From Salinispirillum sp049115955 (GTDB lineage Bacteria > Pseudomonadota > Gammaproteobacteria > Pseudomonadales > Natronospirillaceae), in NCBI GenBank assembly GCA_049115955.1, contig JAGDZJ010000009.1, forward strand, positions 1 to 64,000: a stretch of DNA of 64,000 nt. The letters run 5' to 3'. Both the position numbers and the translations under genes were made by a program. Of this stretch, positions 8,560-17,352 are shown one piece after another. A model generated the notes under the pieces. The model saw only the letters and a program-made list of their open reading frames with translations, did not search any database and was not told where the DNA came from. Numbering within the stretch: position 1 is the first letter of the stretch; each line of letters begins with the position of its first letter.

Positions 8560-9585
8560 TCAGCGACCTTGTTTTTTCAGGGTGGCGTCCAAACGCGGGA
8601 ATACGCGCCGCGCGTTGCCTTCGTAGATCTGGTAACGCTGGTCGTCGGTCAGATCAGCCGCTTCGATGTAGCGCTTGGTGTCGTCAAAATAGTGCCCGGT
8701 TTGCGGGTCGATGCCGCGTACGGCGCCGATCATTTCCGAAGCGAACAACACGTTCTTGGTGTCGATCACATCGGTCAGCAGGTCAATGCCCGGCTGGTGA
8801 TACACGCAGGTGTCGAAATAGATGTTGTTCATCAGGTGTTGATCCAACATCGGCTTTTTCATCATGTCGGCCAAGCCACGGAAACGACCCCAGTGGTAAG
8901 GCACCGCACCGCCGCCGTGCGGGATGATGAAGCGCAATTCGGGGAAGTCTTTGAACAGGTCGCCTTGCAGTAACTGCATGAACGCGGTAGTGTCGGCGTT
9001 CAAATAATGCGCGCCCGTGGTGTGGAAACAGGCATTACAACTGGTGCTGACGTGGATCATCGCGGGGATGTCCAGCTCGACCATCTTTTCGTAAATCGGG
9101 TACCAGTGACGATCGGTCAGTGGCGGCTCTTTCCAATGCCCGCCGGACGGATCCGGATTCAAGTTAATACCGACAAAGCCGTACTCATTAATGCAGCGTT
9201 CCATTTCTGGAATGCAGCTTTTCGGATCAACACCGGGAGACTGAGGCAACATGGCCGCGCCGATAAAACGGTCGGGGAACAACTGAGATACGCGATAACA
9301 CAGCTCGTTGCACATAGCGGCCCAAGTTGAGCTGGTTTCGAAATCACCAATGTGGTGCGCCATGAAACTCGCTCGGGGGGAGAAGATGGTCATATCCAGA
9401 CCACGTTCGTTCATCAGCTTGAGCTGGTTGGTCTCAACGGACTCGCGCAGCTCGTCGTCGCTGATCTTCAGCTCCGAAGGCTTAGGCCCTGCACTCGGGT
9501 TACCCAACGCGGCAACCTGCGCATTACGCCAATCTTCCAACGCCTGCGGGGCAGTGGTGTAATGTCCATGACAATCGATGATCAT
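8560..9585 (-). CDS. ligJ: 4-oxalomesaconate hydratase LigJ
   Basis: 341 residues, the same length as Sphingobium LigJ as I recall it. Zinc-dependent amidohydrolase-fold hydratase that adds water to oxalomesaconate (enol form) to give 4-carboxy-4-hydroxy-2-oxoadipate. Motifs: MIIDCHGHYTTAP at the N-terminus with HxH, MIHVSTSCN near 180, IIPHGGGAVPYHWGR near residue 225, and NVLFASEMIGAV near residue 287 with the late acidic residue. An AGGAGA ribosome site lies eight bases before the ATG. It is the first gene of the minus-strand lig operon and is transcribed away from a LysR gene. Confidence 0.93.
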   Translation of the reverse strand: MIIDCHGHYTTAPQALEDWRNAQVAALGNPSAGPKPSELKISDDELRESVETNQLKLMNERGLDMTIFSPRASFMAHHIGDFETSSTWAAMCNELCYRVSQLFPDRFIGAAMLPQSPGVDPKSCIPEMERCINEYGFVGINLNPDPSGGHWKEPPLTDRHWYPIYEKMVELDIPAMIHVSTSCNACFHTTGAHYLNADTTAFMQLLQGDLFKDFPELRFIIPHGGGAVPYHWGRFRGLADMMKKPMLDQHLMNNIYFDTCVYHQPGIDLLTDVIDTKNVLFASEMIGAVRGIDPQTGHYFDDTKRYIEAADLTDDQRYQIYEGNARRVFPRLDATLKKQGR

Positions 9586-9647
9586 TGCGTTTCTCCTGAA
9601 AGCTTCATGGATGCGCGCACGTTACCCGCACGCAGCTCTAAAAAATA

Positions 9648-9662
9648 TGAACCTATTGTTCA
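9648..9662. promoter_or_regulatory. Dyad TGAAC-N5-GTTCA before ligJ
   Basis: Perfect 5-bp arms separated by CTATT, 63 bp upstream of the ligJ start codon. The symmetry and position suit a regulator-binding site for the lig operon; the protein is not known. Confidence 0.4.
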
Positions 9663-9704
9663 CCTATTGCCGCTCTACGGCTACAAGCAGTCGCCTCTAC
9701 CAGC

Positions 9705-9721
9705 TATACCAAACTGCTATA
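9705..9721. promoter_or_regulatory. 17-bp dyad TATACC-N5-GCTATA between ligJ and LysR gene
   Basis: Fits TATANC-N5-GNTATA, the pattern also found before the chemoreceptor gene (14923-14939) and before the M23 peptidase gene (46076-46092). T and A are spaced as in LysR-type boxes. The 3' half overlaps TATACT, a possible -10 for the rightward LysR gene, so the site could mediate autorepression. Confidence 0.45.
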
Positions 9722-9759
9722 CTTGACCTAAGATATAGAAAATGGCGAGACACTCGACG

Positions 9760-10671
9760 ATGGACTTACGACAGATAGAATACTTTGTACGCGTCGCGGA
9801 GCTGGGCAGCTTTACCCGAGCCTCTATTGCGTTGAACATCGCCCAGCCCGCACTGAGCCGACAGATCCGTCTGCTCGAAGTCGAGCTGCGGCAACCGCTG
9901 CTGATACGCAACGGGCGCGGCGTGACGTTGACCGACGCCGGGCAGCGCCTGCTGGAACACGGGCGCGGTATTCTGTATCAAGTTGAGCGCACACGCGAAG
10001 AAATGTCCATGCTGCGCGGCGGACTGACCGGGCGCATCGCCATTGGCCTCCCTCCCAGCCTATCGAAGTCGATGGCCGTGCCCTTGGTGCGCGCGTTCAA
10101 GAAGATCATGCCGGAGGCAACCTTGGCCGTCAGTGAAGCGCTGTCCACCGCGATGGTCGATGCGTTAGTCGCCGGGCGACTGGATATCGCACTGTTGTAT
10201 AACCCGACGCCGTCACCCGATATCGACCTGTCACCTCTGGGTGAGCAGGAGCTGTTCTTAGTCACCTCGGCGGCGCTTACCACCGACCTGACTACAGGCG
10301 ACCCCATTACGCTTGCCCGCTTGGCCGATACGCCCTTGATCACGCCCAGCCCACACAATGCCATTCGAAGGTTTATTGAAAGTGAACTGGCCAATATCAA
10401 GCGACGGCCCAACATTGTGTTGGAGATCGACAGCATCAGTGCCATTTTGGACTTGGTGGCCGATGGTGCAGGTTCGGCCGTGTTGTCGCGCAACGCCGTA
10501 CGCAGCTTGGGCGACCCGCATTGTTTTACCATTCACCCCATCGTCGAGCCGGACTTGCGTATCAAACTCTTTCTTGCCACCAGCGCCCGCCGCCCTGCCA
10601 CGCAGATGCAGCGTACGATGATGAATTTGATTGAGACCGAAGTGACGCAGCATTTTGTGGGTGCTCTTTAA
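9760..10671 (+). CDS. LysR-family regulator divergent from the lig operon
   Basis: 303 residues from ATG 9760, giving the canonical LysR beginning MDLRQIEYFVRVAELGSFT; an in-frame ATG at 9742 adds six residues and cannot be excluded. The N-terminal winged helix covers residues 1-60 (IALNIAQPALSRQIRLLE recognition region); the rest is a periplasmic-binding-like effector domain. It is transcribed away from ligJ across a 174-bp region that carries two dyads, the usual layout for a LysR activator of a neighbouring catabolic operon. A pathway intermediate is the likely inducer by analogy with other aromatic operons; not provable from sequence. Confidence 0.88.
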   Translation: MDLRQIEYFVRVAELGSFTRASIALNIAQPALSRQIRLLEVELRQPLLIRNGRGVTLTDAGQRLLEHGRGILYQVERTREEMSMLRGGLTGRIAIGLPPSLSKSMAVPLVRAFKKIMPEATLAVSEALSTAMVDALVAGRLDIALLYNPTPSPDIDLSPLGEQELFLVTSAALTTDLTTGDPITLARLADTPLITPSPHNAIRRFIESELANIKRRPNIVLEIDSISAILDLVADGAGSAVLSRNAVRSLGDPHCFTIHPIVEPDLRIKLFLATSARRPATQMQRTMMNLIETEVTQHFVGAL

Positions 10672-10704
10672 CCGGCTTTGGCTTTGGCGGCGGAGCCTCA
10701 CACA

Positions 10705-11577
10705 TCATGACACGCCTGCGATCACCTCCCACAATGCCTGCAGATTAGGCGAAGGCGTGCGCGCTTTCGGGTACGCCAAAGCCGAGAAAAAGTAAAAAGG
10801 CGCGCCGGTCACATCCAATTCACACAACCGCTGGCTGGCCAAGTCTTCGGTAATCACGCAACGCGGCAGCAAACCAATCCCGAGGTCGGTCAGTACACAG
10901 CGACGCACGACCTCAACGTTTGAAAACGCTTGTCGCGGCAAAAAGCTTAACCCCTGTTGCCGACAATGCGCTTCAACCGCCATGCGATAGGTGCATCCCG
11001 GTTCGGTACTGATCAGCGGCTCGGCCAATACCTCGGCTAAGGACCACATTCCGGGCCGAAAACGCGCTGGATGGCAGAAGAAAATCACCTCTTCGTCAGC
11101 GATGTGCTGATAATGCAGGTCTTCTCTTTGCTGTTGCGCTACCAGCACCGCGGCGTCCAGCTCGCCCCGCTGGAAGGCTTCGTCGTAGTCAAACGGCTCA
11201 TGGGTGAGCAGCACTTCGATATCGGGGTTGCTTGTGTGCAACGCTTGCAGGTAGGTGGGTAGCCGATAGATGCACATGGAACTCGGCGCAAATATGCGCA
11301 ACGGCCCGCCCGTGCGGTGCGCCAACTGCTGTGCTTGGTGTCGGATGTCGTCGTTTAACTGCAACAAATGTCGCAGTGAGTCCGTTAGCGCGTGCGTCGC
11401 TGCGCTGGGCACCAAGCCACGCCCTGCGGGTTCAAACAAGGTTACACCCAGCTCAGTCGCAAGTTCCCGCAACTGCGCCGACACACTGGACGGCGCTAAG
11501 TGCAGATGCCGTGCCGCTGCCTGTACACTGCCCAGTTCTACCACACTGAGCAGGCTACGCACTTGTCGAGGTGTCAT
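10705..11577 (-). CDS. LysR-family regulator divergent from a GST gene
   Basis: 290 residues. Winged helix-turn-helix at residues 1-60 (VQAAARHLHLAPSSVSAQLR) and a C-terminal substrate-binding domain with a GIGLLPRCVI segment. It ends 33 bp from the convergent upstream LysR gene and begins 100 bp from the oppositely oriented glutathione S-transferase gene, so that gene is its most likely target. The window has two other conventional LysR genes and one double-headed one nearby; this one shows no special link to the lig genes beyond position. Confidence 0.85.
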   Translation of the reverse strand: MTPRQVRSLLSVVELGSVQAAARHLHLAPSSVSAQLRELATELGVTLFEPAGRGLVPSAATHALTDSLRHLLQLNDDIRHQAQQLAHRTGGPLRIFAPSSMCIYRLPTYLQALHTSNPDIEVLLTHEPFDYDEAFQRGELDAAVLVAQQQREDLHYQHIADEEVIFFCHPARFRPGMWSLAEVLAEPLISTEPGCTYRMAVEAHCRQQGLSFLPRQAFSNVEVVRRCVLTDLGIGLLPRCVITEDLASQRLCELDVTGAPFYFFSALAYPKARTPSPNLQALWEVIAGVS

Positions 11578-11677
11578 TGAATAACTTCTCCGAACAGTTT
11601 ATGCAAAATTATTCGCTTTTATTGTTCTTGTCACGGAAATAATCTGAACAGGAACTCACAACCGCATCGAAACCCTT

Positions 11678-12349
11678 ATGGAACTGGTCATCGCTTATAA
11701 AAACTACTCCTCTTGGTCATTGCGCCCATGGCTGTTGATGCGCGTTGCTGGCATCGATTTCAATGAACACTTGCTGCCCTTTGCGCACAGCAACGACCTC
11801 AAAGACTTCGCTGCGCAGCATGACCTGCCTGCCCAAGTGCCGGTATTGCTCGACCAAGAGCGCGTAATCTGGGACAGCCTGGCCATCGCCGAGTATCTGG
11901 CCGAGCAGTTTCCTGAACGTGCGCTGTGGCCAGCCGACGTGACTCTGCGCGCCCTTGCCCGCAGCGCCAGTGCTGAAATGCACAGCGGTTTTATGGCCCT
12001 AAGGCAAACCTTTCCGATGAACTGTCGGGTACAAAAACAGGCGGCAACTCAGGTAATAACCGATGCTGTGCAACGCGACCTAAACCGCTTGGCGGCCTTA
12101 TGGACACGTTTTGCTGCCGCGAAAGCAGCTAATAAAGCTGAAGGCGCATTTCTGTGCGGTGCATTCAGCATCGTCGACGCCATGTATGCGCCGGTTATGT
12201 GGCGGGTGAGAGGTTACGGCTTAACTGTATCGGACGATTTTTCCGCTTGGAGTGCGGCTATGCTGGCGTTACCCGCCATGCAAGAATGGCTGGCTGCAGC
12301 ACAGGCCGAAACGTGGAGCATGCCGCAGTATGATCAAGCTGGTGAATGA
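11678..12349 (+). CDS. Glutathione S-transferase family protein
   Basis: 223 residues. An N-terminal thioredoxin-like domain (residues 1-80) begins ELVIAYKNYSSWSLRPWL, with the catalytic Ser/Tyr area near residues 10-13, the cis-Pro turn AQVPVLLD and the glutathione gamma-glutamyl-binding WDSLAIAEYLAE near residues 65-76. An all-alpha domain follows. Cytosolic conjugation or thiol transfer is the general role; the substrate is unknown. Divergent from a LysR gene. Its place in an aromatic cluster is suggestive of lignin-aromatic work, but it does not look like the beta-etherase genes I know, so no such function is claimed. Confidence 0.85.
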   Translation: MELVIAYKNYSSWSLRPWLLMRVAGIDFNEHLLPFAHSNDLKDFAAQHDLPAQVPVLLDQERVIWDSLAIAEYLAEQFPERALWPADVTLRALARSASAEMHSGFMALRQTFPMNCRVQKQAATQVITDAVQRDLNRLAALWTRFAAAKAANKAEGAFLCGAFSIVDAMYAPVMWRVRGYGLTVSDDFSAWSAAMLALPAMQEWLAAAQAETWSMPQYDQAGE

Positions 12350-12419
12350 TTCAAATCGCTCAGACTGATATAACCAAATCGATGTTTTGGTAATTGTATA
12401 GCTTACCGACGAGCGTTCA

Positions 12420-12500
12420 GCATGGGCTGCCGGGGTGGGCCTCCGGCGCTCCACGGCAGGCCGGGAGTCGCGCCTTGAGACCCACCCCGACAGCCCATGC
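12420..12500. repeat. Dispersed hairpin repeat, copy 1 (family A)
   Basis: Inverted arms 12420-12439 and 12481-12500 pair over 20 bp with one mismatch. The 41 bases between or bordering the arms (12439-12479) recur in opposite orientation at 54372-54412 with four differences. It fills the gap between the GST and the chemoreceptor genes, which are convergent, so it may also terminate transcription. Confidence 0.75.
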
Positions 12501-12517
12501 CACCGACCTTGTGATAA

Positions 12518-14839
12518 TCAAGTTCTAAACTGATCGACCCACTGACGAATATCCGCCGACACTTGCGACACCCCTTTTCCGGCGTCGGATGTTAAACGGC
12601 TGTTATCGCTGCTCGTCTCCGTCAGTTCCGTCAACTGCATGATACTGCGATTGATCTCATCGGCCGCCTGGCTTTGCTGTCCCGCTGCGTCCGCAATCTG
12701 CACATTCATTGCACTGATGTCCGCCACGGCACTGCGAATTTCATCAAAGGCCTGCCCCGCCGACTCTAACTTCTCCATCGTCAACTGCGACCCCGCTTGG
12801 CTCTGATTCATCGCCCGCGCCGCATCCTTCGCGCCTGACTGCAACTGCTCCACCAAATCGTGAATATCATCCAAAGACTTCTGCGTCCGACCCGCCAGCA
12901 TGCGTACCTCGTCCGCCACCACCGCGAAACCACGCCCCACCTCTCCGGCTCGTGCGGATTCAATGGCCGCATTCAGCGCCAGCAAATTGGTTTGTTCGGC
13001 GATGGCCCGAATCACATCCAGCACCTGTCCGATGTTGCTCGCGTCAGATTCAACCCGTTGTACCAGGCTGGCCGTGTCCGTCAGTTCACGTTCTAAATTG
13101 CGCATCGCCTGACGACCGTCGTTCATCAGCGCCTGCCCGGCGGTCGATGACTCATCCGCATTGCGTGCCGCTTCCGAGGCTTTATTCGCATTGTTCGCCA
13201 CATCATGCACCACGGCCTGCATCTCTACCGTCGCGCTGGCTATTTGCCCGGACTGTGCCTGCTGAGTCGCCACCACTTGCTGCGCCGCATTGGCGGCTGT
13301 ATCCAAGTGGCCAGAAGCGTCGGTTAAGCGATCCGCCGACTCCCGCATTCCTGTTACCATCTGATGGATACGGTCCAGCGTCTGATTCAGCGAAACCGCC
13401 ATGGCACCCACTTCGTCGGCACTTCTTACTTTTGTGCGCAAGGTTAGGTCGGCGTTATCGCCAATGCTACGGATGGTCTGCGCCAGCGCTAAAATGGGAC
13501 CTACCAGGCTGCGTGCAAACAATAAACCCAGAACAACGGCAATCGCCACCATGGCGAGAATCAGCAAGGCCGCATTGCGCTGCAAGGTCGCCATCAAGTG
13601 CGCGATGTCTGCAAATGCTTCTGATTCGTGGACTTCGCTGAGCACCACCCACGACAAGCCGGCAATGTTCAGCGGACTGTAGGCTGAGAGCACCGAAGCA
13701 CCGCGTGCATCGGTGACCGTCACCACTCCGGATTGCCCACTCAAGGCATTATTCACACTCGCGGTTTGTATCGGCAACAGCCCCACGGTGGTACCGGTGG
13801 CGCGCATGTCATCAATGCGTGCTGCGGGGACGCCGCCAGCACTGGCATCGCCTAAAAAGCCTGCCAAGTTCTCACGTGCTGGTCGACTAATACTGCGGCT
13901 CACGCCATCGGCACCGACCAAATAGGTTTGCCCGGTTTGCCCATAGCCCGTTTCTACCCACTGGTTGTCGTTGGTCATGATCGCGTTGATCGGATCTTCC
14001 GACACGCTAAAGATAATAGAGCCAATTCGCCGTCCATCTTCGCTGTAGACGACCGTGCCCAAGAACGCCGCTGGATGATCGTAATGCGGTCGATACGGCG
14101 TGAAGTCCTCGACCAAAACCTGCCCTTGCTCGCTGTCCATCACTTGTTGATGCACACGAGCCAACCCCGTTTCTGCAAAAGGTCCGGTCGCCAGCGAGGT
14201 GGCGTAGTCAATACGCTTTTGTACGCTGTATAGTACTAGGCCTTCGGCGCTCACCAAGTAAACATCGGCGTAACCGAAACGTGCAACGAAGTCGTCCATA
14301 TAGACATGCAGATTACGGTGCAACCAGTCGTAAGAATTGCTCAGCCGCGCACGTACAACCCCGTTCTTTTCATCAATGTCGAAGTCGTTGTCCACGATGT
14401 AGGTGTACTGCATCACCACCGCCGTGTCGTCCAGTTGCTCCAGCAATGCGTTGCCATCCAGCGTCCGGCCATTGTTGCGGCGGGCGTATCCCGCGGGCAC
14501 TTGCGTGCGATAGAACTCACTGACACCGGCACGCATTTCGTCAATCATGCGCTGACTGGCACCGGTATGAGCACGCATGGTGCCGGCCATTTCCGACATG
14601 GACTGCTGAATATTGGGGTTGATGGACAAGCTCAGCAGTTGGTCTTGCGTACTGTTAAAATAGCTTTCCACCTGCTGTCGCTTCACTTCGCGCAGCGCCA
14701 CCAACTGACTTTCAACTTGTTGCTGCAAAGCGCGCCCACTGTTGCTGCCCGCCGATGCACCAATCAACAACACACTGATCACCACGGGAATGACGGTCAG
14801 CAGAATGGCTGCGAGCGTTACTTTGGTTTTAATCTTCAT
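12518..14839 (-). CDS. Methyl-accepting chemotaxis protein
   Basis: 773 residues from ATG 14839; a GTG at 14848 would add three. Inner-membrane chemoreceptor: first transmembrane helix at about residues 6-28, a large periplasmic double-Cache-like sensor (about 30-415), a second helix near 420-442 (ALLILAMVAIAVVLGLLFA), a HAMP linker and a cytoplasmic coiled coil. The signalling tip contains EQTNLLALNAAIESARAGE, and methylation-type Glu/Gln heptads flank it. It sits between LysR regulators in the middle of the protocatechuate genes, and the dyad TATAAC-N5-GTTATA lies 84 bp upstream. Chemotaxis towards an aromatic acid is a reasonable inference; the ligand is unknown. Confidence 0.93.
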   Translation of the reverse strand: MKIKTKVTLAAILLTVIPVVISVLLIGASAGSNSGRALQQQVESQLVALREVKRQQVESYFNSTQDQLLSLSINPNIQQSMSEMAGTMRAHTGASQRMIDEMRAGVSEFYRTQVPAGYARRNNGRTLDGNALLEQLDDTAVVMQYTYIVDNDFDIDEKNGVVRARLSNSYDWLHRNLHVYMDDFVARFGYADVYLVSAEGLVLYSVQKRIDYATSLATGPFAETGLARVHQQVMDSEQGQVLVEDFTPYRPHYDHPAAFLGTVVYSEDGRRIGSIIFSVSEDPINAIMTNDNQWVETGYGQTGQTYLVGADGVSRSISRPARENLAGFLGDASAGGVPAARIDDMRATGTTVGLLPIQTASVNNALSGQSGVVTVTDARGASVLSAYSPLNIAGLSWVVLSEVHESEAFADIAHLMATLQRNAALLILAMVAIAVVLGLLFARSLVGPILALAQTIRSIGDNADLTLRTKVRSADEVGAMAVSLNQTLDRIHQMVTGMRESADRLTDASGHLDTAANAAQQVVATQQAQSGQIASATVEMQAVVHDVANNANKASEAARNADESSTAGQALMNDGRQAMRNLERELTDTASLVQRVESDASNIGQVLDVIRAIAEQTNLLALNAAIESARAGEVGRGFAVVADEVRMLAGRTQKSLDDIHDLVEQLQSGAKDAARAMNQSQAGSQLTMEKLESAGQAFDEIRSAVADISAMNVQIADAAGQQSQAADEINRSIMQLTELTETSSDNSRLTSDAGKGVSQVSADIRQWVDQFRT

Positions 14840-14922
14840 CGACGACACTCTAAATCCGAAGCAGGACTGCGGACTATAGGCGTACCCATCTTATGTAAAC
14901 AGGATGTCAATTATCTAACTGC

Positions 14923-14939
14923 TATAACCAATTGTTATA
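14923..14939. promoter_or_regulatory. 17-bp dyad TATAAC-N5-GTTATA before chemoreceptor gene
   Basis: Perfect 6-bp arms, extended by one more pair (C at 14922, G at 14940). It lies in the 105-bp gap between the double-headed LysR gene and the chemoreceptor it precedes. Same layout as 9705-9721 and 46076-46092. Confidence 0.5.
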
Positions 14940-14944
14940 GCGCT

Positions 14945-16168
14945 TTACTCGACGAGCTCACCCAATGATTTAATGATGGACAAGAATAGTCGCTGCGTCG
15001 GCGTCGGGTGCCAGTCGTCACGCAGCGTAAGACCGATGGGGCGCCGAGCCAACGGTAGGTTGGTATCCAGCACAGCCAGGATGCCTTCTTGTTGTTCATG
15101 TTGAATCTGATGACTGGAAATAAAGGTCAGCCGATTACTGCCCGTCAACAGCTCACGAATCACGATTTGCGAACTGCACTCCACCAATCCGTGCATGACT
15201 TCAGGTGCTTCTTGGGTAATCAGTTGATCAAAGTAGGTGCGGGCAGGCGTACCCGTGCGCGGCACCACCCAGCGATAGGCCGCGAGGTCTGATCGGGTCA
15301 AACCGGTGCGCCCCACCAACGGATGATCACTGCGGCAAACCACCGACAACTCCGTATCGAACAAGGCTTGCTGCACTACATCATTGGTCGGCAGAGGGTC
15401 ACGCAAGGCGCCAATCAACAGATCTACCTCGCCAAACAGCAGCCGTTGTAAAAGGTCGTCATAAGGCCCTTCAACCACGCTGATACGCGCCGCCGGACGC
15501 AATTCGCTGAGTCGGTTAATAGCAGAGGGCAGTATGTAGGTACGCGCCAGTGGCATGGAACCCACGACGATTGAGGCCGAATCAAGGCCGGAGAAATCAC
15601 TGAGTTCATCGAAACCCTGGCTGATTTCCTTCAACGCCAGGCGCGCCAAACGGGCTAGGCGCAGTGCGCCTTTGGTCAGGGAGATACCGATACTGGTCTT
15701 TTCCACCAGTTTGACGTTCAGTTGGTCTTCGAGGTCGTGCAGCGCTCGATACACGGCAGGCTGTGACACGCCAATAGCGCGCGCCGCACTGGAAAACGTC
15801 GGCGCATGCTGCAATGCAAACAGCGCGCGCAGATGTGTATTGGTTACTGCTGCTGCAGGGTCAGCCGCAGGATGCAGCTTAGCGTCCTTGCGCACCCCCA
15901 AACGCATGGCTTCACGCACGCCCTGGCTCAACAATTCTAAACAGCGACCCACACGACGATGGAACAACTGCCCCTCTTCGGTTAGGTACAAACCGTTGTG
16001 GCGCCGATGAAACAGATCACAATGCAAGGCGTGCTCTAACTTGGCGATGGCCTGTGTTAATGCCGACTGCGAGAGAAAGACACATTCCGCCGCCGCACTG
16101 ACGCTGTGCAGTCGAGCCACTTCGCGAAAGGCGCGCAAGTGGCGTAGATTGGGTGTTTGGTCCGGCAT
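14945..16168 (-). CDS. LysR-type regulator with two N-terminal winged-helix domains
   Basis: 407 residues, about 100 longer than a normal LysR protein. There are two complete DNA-binding domains in tandem: residues 8-75 (HSVSAAAECVFLSQSALTQA) and residues 110-180 (TFSSAARAIGVSQPAVYRAL). The effector-binding domain starts near residue 195 (SIVVGSMPLARTYILPS). It is divergent from the TRAP-ligK-ligC operon across 136 bp and therefore its most likely regulator. A LysR regulator called GalR is known beside gallate-degradation genes in Pseudomonas; whether it shares this architecture I cannot confirm, so no symbol is given. The duplication is seen directly; target and inducer are inferred. Confidence 0.87.
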   Translation of the reverse strand: MPDQTPNLRHLRAFREVARLHSVSAAAECVFLSQSALTQAIAKLEHALHCDLFHRRHNGLYLTEEGQLFHRRVGRCLELLSQGVREAMRLGVRKDAKLHPAADPAAAVTNTHLRALFALQHAPTFSSAARAIGVSQPAVYRALHDLEDQLNVKLVEKTSIGISLTKGALRLARLARLALKEISQGFDELSDFSGLDSASIVVGSMPLARTYILPSAINRLSELRPAARISVVEGPYDDLLQRLLFGEVDLLIGALRDPLPTNDVVQQALFDTELSVVCRSDHPLVGRTGLTRSDLAAYRWVVPRTGTPARTYFDQLITQEAPEVMHGLVECSSQIVIRELLTGSNRLTFISSHQIQHEQQEGILAVLDTNLPLARRPIGLTLRDDWHPTPTQRLFLSIIKSLGELVE

Positions 16169-16190
16169 AACAGCTCCGAAAAAAACCTTT

Positions 16191-16207
16191 TATAACATAA
16201 ATTAATA
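16191..16207. promoter_or_regulatory. Degenerate copy of the TATANC-N5-GNTATA dyad before the TRAP operon
   Basis: Left half TATAAC is intact, right half TTAATA has two changes from GTTATA. It lies 23 bp upstream of the double-headed LysR start and 98 bp upstream of dctP, a position suited to control of both. Weak on its own because the region is AT-rich. Confidence 0.3.
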
Positions 16208-16304
16208 CCTAATAAAGCAAATCTAAATGGTCTTATGGCACGAGCGAGACGATACTTCGGCGCGTAAAGCTGTACTAGTTCAATAAAAATAATGAGGTTT
16301 AACT

Positions 16305-17330
16305 ATGATTAGCATGTTAAAAAAAGTGAGCGCTATCACCCTACTTGCCAGTCTGGTCAGCGTCTCCGCGCAAGCCCAGCAAGTCACCTTACGTATGGGC
16401 CACCTGTGGTCAGCCGTATCTGGCAACCACATTGACCTGATGCAAGCCTGGGCCGACAAGGTCATGGCCGATTCCAACGGTCGCATTCAAGTAGAAGTGT
16501 ATCCCGGCGGCACTCTGGTTCCCCCTACAGACCAGTATGATGCAGTGCGCAACCGCATCATGGACATCACCGCAACAGTACAAGGCTATTCCGCCAACCG
16601 CTTCCCTCTAACCCAAGTGGTTGAGTTGCCCGGCGTCAGCGACAGCGGTAAACAAGGTGCCTGTATCCTGCAAAGCCTGTACGACGAAGGTCATCTTGAC
16701 CGTGAATATTCGGACACCCGTCCGTTGTTCATGTTCACCCATGGCCCTGGCATGTTCCACGTTCGTGGCACTGAAATTCGTACCCCTGAAGACCTGCGCG
16801 GCCTGCGCATCCGTCGCCCTACAACGGTAGTGGGTAACATTCTTGAGCAATTGGGTGCACAGCCTGTGGGTATGCCCGCGCCTGAAAGCTACACAGCTAT
16901 GCAGCGTGGCGTTATCGATGGCGTAGCACTGCCGTGGGAAGGCACCATAGCGTTCCGTCTGGCCGAGCTGGTTGATTCACACACCAGCGTCGGTGGCATG
17001 TACACCTTGGCTTTCATCGTGACTATGAACAGCCAGGTCTACAACAGCCTGTCAGCGGAAAACAAAGCGGTGATTGATGCTAACTCTGGCATGGAATGGG
17101 CGGTCACCGGCGGTACTGTATTTGATCGCCTCGACGAGGCCGGCATCCGCGATGCACAAGAAAAAGGTCGCAGCATCATCACCATTGATGGCGGGGTAAA
17201 TAATCCTGCATGGCGCCCCGCGATCGAAGCAGCGCGCGAACAGTACCTGAATGACCTGCAAGGCCGAAACCTGCCTGCTCGCGCTGTTTATGAGCGTGCT
17301 TTGGAACTGCGCAACACCTGCGAAGCTTAA
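16305..17330 (+). CDS. TRAP transporter substrate-binding protein (DctP family)
   Basis: 341 residues. A Sec signal peptide ends near residue 24 (SVSAQA then QQ). The mature protein follows the DctP/TAXI pattern of periplasmic binding proteins: MGHLWSAVSGNH at the start, QVEVYPGGTL, and the selectivity region LRGLRIRRPTT with an Arg that in this family pairs with a ligand carboxylate. GAGG lies eight bases before the ATG. It is the first gene of the operon, and a stable hairpin follows it before dctQ. The ligand is probably an aromatic or dicarboxylic acid that feeds the Lig pathway, by context. Confidence 0.93.
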   Translation: MISMLKKVSAITLLASLVSVSAQAQQVTLRMGHLWSAVSGNHIDLMQAWADKVMADSNGRIQVEVYPGGTLVPPTDQYDAVRNRIMDITATVQGYSANRFPLTQVVELPGVSDSGKQGACILQSLYDEGHLDREYSDTRPLFMFTHGPGMFHVRGTEIRTPEDLRGLRIRRPTTVVGNILEQLGAQPVGMPAPESYTAMQRGVIDGVALPWEGTIAFRLAELVDSHTSVGGMYTLAFIVTMNSQVYNSLSAENKAVIDANSGMEWAVTGGTVFDRLDEAGIRDAQEKGRSIITIDGGVNNPAWRPAIEAAREQYLNDLQGRNLPARAVYERALELRNTCEA

Positions 17331-17352
17331 TTCTTAAGCCGAGCAATTCACT

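Noticed and set aside
16608..17261. Minus-strand frames inside dctP
   Set aside because: No start signal or domain; the plus strand encodes a full DctP protein with signal peptide.
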